The notes under the pieces were generated by a model, which did not search any database, had not been told where the DNA came from, and worked only from the letters and a program-made list of their open reading frames with translations. 64,000 nt of DNA. It comes from Myoxocephalus aenaeus (lineage: Eukaryota; Chordata; Actinopteri; Perciformes; Cottidae). Location: the NCBI GenBank assembly GCA_038501785.1, contig JBAMJR010000047.1, positions 7,484,501 through 7,548,500 of the forward strand, read 5' to 3'. Positions 60,101-64,000 of this stretch are shown here, piece by piece; within the stretch, counting starts at the first letter, position 1; each line of letters opens with the position of its first letter. The position numbers and the translations under genes are program-made.

Positions 60101-62847
60101 TATTGCACCGTGAGGACAAATGATGGGTGTCAAGTGATGCATAACCACCATTGTTATGATAAGTCAGTCAACCTAAATGTTTGGCCTTTCTAGGATACAG
60201 ATATTAGATAATACAGAATATTAGATAAATATTCCTGAATCGTTCATGTAAACATGTGATAAGACTTCTGAACTGGTGAATGTACTGGTTGCAGCGTTTT
60301 ACTTCAAGGTACTGTGGGGAACTTTTAACTGACAATGAAACCGTGTTTCAGCAAGATTCTGAATGGGATGCGACTACCAGCAGAGCAATAACACAATGCA
60401 CAACAGACTATACAGTAGGTTTTTATTTTGTTACGCTATCCTCATTCAATTACAATTTTACAAGTGAATTCTCGACTTCTCAGGAAACTTGTATGTAGGA
60501 TATGATTAGGAATGTGCAGAACGTTTTCTGGAGGAAAACTTTTTTTTTTTAATTGAATGAGGATAGGGTAACAAAACAAAAACTACTTATAGTCTGTCGT
60601 GCATTGCGTTATTGCTCTGCTGGTAGTCGTATCCCATTCAGACCCTCTGACAGACACAGAGCCCCGGTTGGACTAGTCCAGGGGTGGGCAAACTTTTTGG
60701 CTCAGGGGCCACATTGAATTAAAAAATTTGACAGACGGGCCGGGCCAGTATCAGATGGATGGAGAGTGTTTGACGTGCAGGGCGTGGCTTATCGCCGTCG
60801 GGTCTCTCCGTGAAAAAGAGCTGTCTTTTCCGGTATCGATTATGGAATAAATAACCACTAGTTTTGCATTATACTTGTTGTGGAAGTCCCAAACATGTCG
60901 GAACATGAAACACCCTTGTGTTTGGGTTCATAATATTATCCGTAGCCGCACACAGCTCGGTGAATTTCTCCGACTCCTCCAGGAACTGCGCCGGTCTTAT
61001 CTCCGTAAAACGGATACCGATTCTGCCATCCACCTTGGAAATAACCACCAGTTCTGCTTTATACTTGTTGTGTAAACTCCACATACGTCGGAACACCAAA
61101 CTCCGTGGTGTCTGGGTTCATAATATTATCCGTAGTCCCACAACAGCGTCTGAATGACAGCCGCTGCACACACGAAAAGCCTAAAAGAGCGCTGTGCAAT
61201 AAATAAGCATGAAGAAACATCAACGCTGGTCTGTTGTGGTCATCGTGCTTCGGGAAACTGAACTTGGGAACGGAGAAGCGCTACAGCGGTCTTTACTATA
61301 ACTTATAATTATTTAAAATAAACTTTTTTTTAATATTTTTTTTTAATAACTTTTTTTTAATATTTTTTTTTAATGTTATAATAATTATAATACTCGGCGG
61401 GCCGTATATTAATACTCGGCGGGCCATATCCGGCCCGCGGGCCGTAGTTTGCCCACCTCTGGACTAGTCAGTAGTCGCTGAATAGTTCTATGCTGTTGAA
61501 ACTTAACTGCTGGGTCTTTGTATTGATTTGTTTTATTTCTAACAGTTTCACATGACTGCAAACTTCACTTTTCTTTGTCACCCGTAATGGTAAGTGGATT
61601 CCTTTGTGATGAAATAGCCGCTGAGTTTAACTCTGAACTAGGGTTTGTTGTTTTTGGCACACGTGTCCTCCTAAAATGATGATATAAGACGCCATAGTTC
61701 AGTGAGTTCATGTACTTCTGCAGCTACAGCCTCAAAAACACTCCAATCAGTCCACGCAAACCTGGAGTCCCGTCTTTGCCTGCAAGTGATGTTTTGGTGG
61801 AAATCCATCGACCAAATCAGTTGCAGAGCAAATATTGTTTAGGTCATGTGTTTTGTGCGAGGTGTCGATATCAGTCAGAAAGGAGAAAAAAAACAAGATA
61901 ATCAGAACAAAAAACGATAAATCAAATATCTGCGATATTACTAATAAAATAGAAGTGGTTGTATTTTGGCCTTATACAACAAACACTGCCAAATTGATAT
62001 GAGTAAAAGTATTCTCTTAAGAATTATTGTGGTCTAGAGTTTGTCATCCATCCATTTAATCCCAGCGTCTCTGACTTGCAGTGCGTCTGCCATATTAAGC
62101 ATTTAAGTCAAATCCCCTTTGATGTGGCAGGCGACAGGTTAAGTTCCCAAACAACGAGAAAAGGGTTCATGACAGCCGGTAACATTGATATGTTGGTAGA
62201 AAAGGGCACTTTAAAAACACTTGCATATTTGTATCCTTGTTTTCTGTTTTATAACTGCAGAAGAAAAGAGTGACTGTATGAAAGTCCTGGGACTTACAGG
62301 TCACTTTGACACAGTTAAGATATCCTCATTTACACATTAACTCCTTTCTGAGAAACCGTTTTGACATGAAGGAATGGGTCACCAGTGATTGTAGCAGTGT
62401 TTATCGAGTTGTGAAGGAATGGCTCATCTTTGTTTTCAGGTCTGAGCAGAGTGTTACTGATTTCTCAGTTTTACCAGATAAGGGCGAGCTTTGTTATCCG
62501 TTCACTCGTGAGATGCATCACTTGCTCCAAACGAACACCATAGAAACGAGGCCCGTGTTCACTCAAGCAATATATTTCACATAAGCATTTTCTACAACCG
62601 ACCGAGCTACCAGTGATGAAGTGACAATGCACTTCAATTCCCATCAAGGTCCCAGAATCTGATGGGTCACAGGACACGGTGCAAAGCAGTTAGACTGCCT
62701 CACAAACTGATAGCCATGACCCAAAAGGTGTGATCCTGACCAACTGCATTTACATAAATGTTATTGTTAATTCTCCAACAGTGTTTCAAATGGATGTATT
62801 ACAAAACATAGAGAAGTTACATTACCAATAAGATATTCACCTTCTTG

Positions 62848-62919
<72 letters not shown>

Positions 62920-64000
62920 AGGATTTCCAAATGGATGTTCTGAAAGGAGTTAATGTGTAAATGAGTAGGTGAGACTCAGCCACACATCTAGTATTTATTA
63001 TCCAACACTCACCCCTATAACTGTGTAAAGTTTTTTCCTTCATAAAAAACTGAACCAGCCATAGAAACCAGAAAACGAGGATGAAGCTAAGTCAGAAGAT
63101 TCAGCGTTGCTGCAGGTTTTGGTTCGTCATACGTTTACGTCAAAACACCGCGTAAAGAAGATTGACACTGCTCCGCTGATGAGAAACCTTTGAAGACCTT
63201 TGAAGAGATTAGAGCTTCACTCCACCTTTGCATCATGGGAACCCAAACGGGAACAGAGTGTTAGCCAAGATAAAGAAACTCCACATACTTAACATTTTCT
63301 CTTCATGTTCTCGCTGATTAAGAGAAACTAGTTCCACTGTTTTCAATCCCATTTTCCAGCGTAGAAGCAGCACTCCAGAAAAGCATACATTTTAACCACA
63401 CTCACTTCTATTAGAGCTGGAGCCCTAACATGAGATCTAGAGACACTGATGATTTGTGTCCTATATGTCATTCCATTTGGTTTGATAGGGAAAGTCAACA
63501 TTTTAAATGGCATATTATGAGTACAGATTGTAAAATAAATAGTATATTAATAATATATTTATTCAACAAATGTATTTTTTTTAGTCAGTGGACAGTGCAA
63601 AACAAAATGTTGAAACATGTGGCCTCATGTCAGTGGTTCCAGTAAAAGTAAATGCCCTAAAATTTCCAATTTTCCCCCCTGCAAAAACACAAACAACATT
63701 TACAAAAAAAACATTGTTTTCCATTCATACCTTCTGACTTCAGTAACCAGTGATGAGAAGGGTTTCTCCCAGGCGTACATCTTGATAATCCTGATGCCGG
63801 AGACCACTTCGTTCATGATGCGGATTCTATTGTCAGAAAGGACTGCCGTTTTGCTCCTGCAAAGAAATTATAAAATTACATGAATAAAACTAAATAAATA
63901 AAGAACATGAGCATAAGTAATTATTATTGGAGCCTTTTTTGGTTATGTACCTGAAGATGCCAAAGAGCTTTCCAAACCAGGTCTGTACGGGCATCATGAG
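46903..64000 (-). CDS. abcc4: ABC transporter C4 (MRP4), copy 2, 5' end outside window
   Basis: On the - strand, exons 31 to 6 in + coordinates: 46903-46932, 47009-47143, 48206-48311, 48486-48658, 48740-48829, 48967-49122, 49202-49393, 49606-49706, 50034-50144, 50360-50479, 50580-50718, 50890-50969, 51208-51354, 51477-51592, 51703-51740, 52026-52163, 52393-52596, 55310-55406, 55994-56080, 57153-57247, 58357-58548, 58686-58775, 58983-59090, 59800-60049, 63731-63856 and 63951 to the edge. Every exon has the same length as in copy 1 and intact GT/AG. Both NBDs (Walker A, signature, Walker B, H-loop) appear identical to copy 1. Differences seen by eye (copy 1 numbering): F324A, S328I, R397K, F403L, D848N, V857A, L878V, V891I, I957M and A959S. 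No stop or frameshift is visible. Exons 1-5 would lie beyond 64000. The transcript runs towards copy 1, with stop codons 7.0 kb apart. Confidence 0.94.
52918..53723. mobile_element. piggyBac-like MITE in copy 2
   Basis: The element is bounded by TTAA (52914-52917 and 53724-53727). The termini GCCCCATGGG and CCCGTGGGGC are inverted. Copy 1 has a single TTAA at the matching site (near 28378). No transposase frame is present. The class is inferred from the TTAA duplication. Confidence 0.82.
53790..55237 (-). mobile_element. hAT element with transposase fragment in copy 2
   Basis: The - strand frame 54508-53921 resembles the catalytic-core region of hAT transposases of the ZBED/GTF2IRD2-like group (TTYGAPAMVGTLNGFIA then LNYHCIIHQQALCA). 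The left end is CAGGGGTGCCCACAC at 53807. No matching right terminus or 8-bp duplication is seen, so the element is truncated or recombined. Copy 1 lacks it at the equivalent site near 28320. A (TA)n tract lies at about 53876-53905. Confidence 0.75.
56135..57004 (+). mobile_element. Ty3/gypsy fragment with internal deletion in copy 2
   Basis: The + strand encodes a Gag zinc-knuckle remnant (YCGESGH), then a retropepsin motif (ALIDSGAEQNFLD). It passes directly to the integrase C-terminal region in a second frame (LSPRYVGPYPI, RIHPVFHVSLLK). RT, RNase H and the integrase core are absent. It occupies the place where copy 1 has the intron 12 sequence and the hAT element. Confidence 0.8.
57095..57152. 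repeat. (AC)n microsatellite at the exon 12 donor of copy 2
   Basis: This is the shorter allele of the same tract as 25890-25971. It directly abuts the exon at 57153. Confidence 0.92.
57361..58262. repeat. Composite repeat block in intron 11 of copy 2
   Basis: The part at about 57945-58262 matches copy 1 (about 24190-24501). The rest (about 57361-57945) does not. It includes a TACTTTACTT-type repeat and a CAGTGGCGGGCCGTGG terminus near 57804. An open + frame of 151 codons (57816-58271) has no recognised domain. Confidence 0.5.
60358..60641. repeat. Palindromic MITE in intron 7 (copy 2)
   Basis: Counterpart of 22151-22434, with the same long complementary arms and loop. Confidence 0.85.
60679..61461. 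mobile_element. hAT element private to copy 2
   Basis: The termini CAGGGGTGGGCAAACT and AGTTTGCCCACCTCTG are flanked by GACTAGTC at 60671-60678 and 61462-61469. Copy 1 has one GACTAGTC at the matching site (about 22116). An internal segment of about 170 bp is partly repeated. A short - strand frame (61099-60869) is not recognised. Confidence 0.9.
61693..63690. mobile_element. 2-kb insertion of unknown type in intron 7 of copy 2
   Basis: Copy 1 runs continuously across this point (about 21890). Here about 2.0 kb intervene without obvious terminal repeats or target duplication. It includes a (GT)n tract at about 62851-62917 and several short open frames, none with a recognised domain. Confidence 0.6.

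Larger units (their letters stand above)
43945..64000 (-). repeat. Right arm of the large inverted duplication
   Basis: This is the reverse complement of 21581-42066 with private insertions: solo LTR 44018-44396, L1 44731-46578, piggyBac-like 52918-53723, hAT 53790-55237, gypsy about 56135-57004, hAT 60679-61461 and an unknown 2-kb segment at about 61693-63690. It continues beyond the window. Confidence 0.96.

Noticed and set aside
21581..64000. Inverted duplication as a simple hairpin-read artefact
   Set aside because: The arms differ by many private transposon insertions with proper target duplications and empty sites, which a re-read of the same molecule cannot produce. A haplotype mis-join is not excluded.

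Overview
This is eukaryotic, almost certainly teleost fish, genomic DNA. The evidence is short coding exons with GT..AG borders, long (CA)n/(TA)n microsatellites, Tc1, hAT and piggyBac-like DNA transposons, Rex/CR1-like and L1-like LINEs, Ty3/gypsy and ERV pieces, and vertebrate-specific proteins. No prokaryotic operon, CRISPR array, rRNA gene or intact tRNA gene was seen.

Layout. (1) 35-2615, + strand: the last three coding exons of poglut1, ending in an RTEL ER-retrieval tail, then a long 3' UTR with a poly(A) signal at 4395. (2) 5678-10013, + strand: timmdc1, a complete seven-exon reading frame (323 codons plus stop), probably preceded by a 5' UTR exon and an intron. (3) 13635-39925, + strand: a complete 31-exon ABC transporter gene of the ABCC4/MRP4 type. 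The exons as placed add up to 3906 nt (1301 codons plus stop) with consistent phases. (4) A centre at about 42.0-44.0 kb made of solo LTRs, short inverted and direct repeats, and a hAT-like element. (5) 46903-64000, - strand: a second ABCC4 gene, tail-to-tail with the first. Exons 7-31 are complete, exon 6 is cut by the window edge, and its 5' end lies outside.

The dominant structure is a large inverted duplication. From about 21.58 kb to 42.07 kb the + strand is repeated in reverse complement from 64.0 kb back to about 43.95 kb. By eye, the exons are nearly identical: about ten amino-acid differences, all in transmembrane domains or the TMD1-NBD1 linker and none found in either nucleotide-binding domain. 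All splice sites in view are preserved. The introns differ mainly by mobile elements. In several cases one arm carries the element with its target-site duplication and the other carries the clean empty site. This shows the arms diverged before those insertions, and argues against a trivial chimeric-read artefact, although a haplotype mis-join remains possible.

Functionally, poglut1 is an ER O-glucosyltransferase that modifies Notch EGF repeats, timmdc1 is a mitochondrial complex I assembly factor, and the two ABCC4 genes encode full ABC exporters for organic anions and cyclic nucleotides. No shared pathway is implied. The interesting part is genome architecture: a palindromic gene pair with convergent transcription, nested transposons and a rearranged centre.
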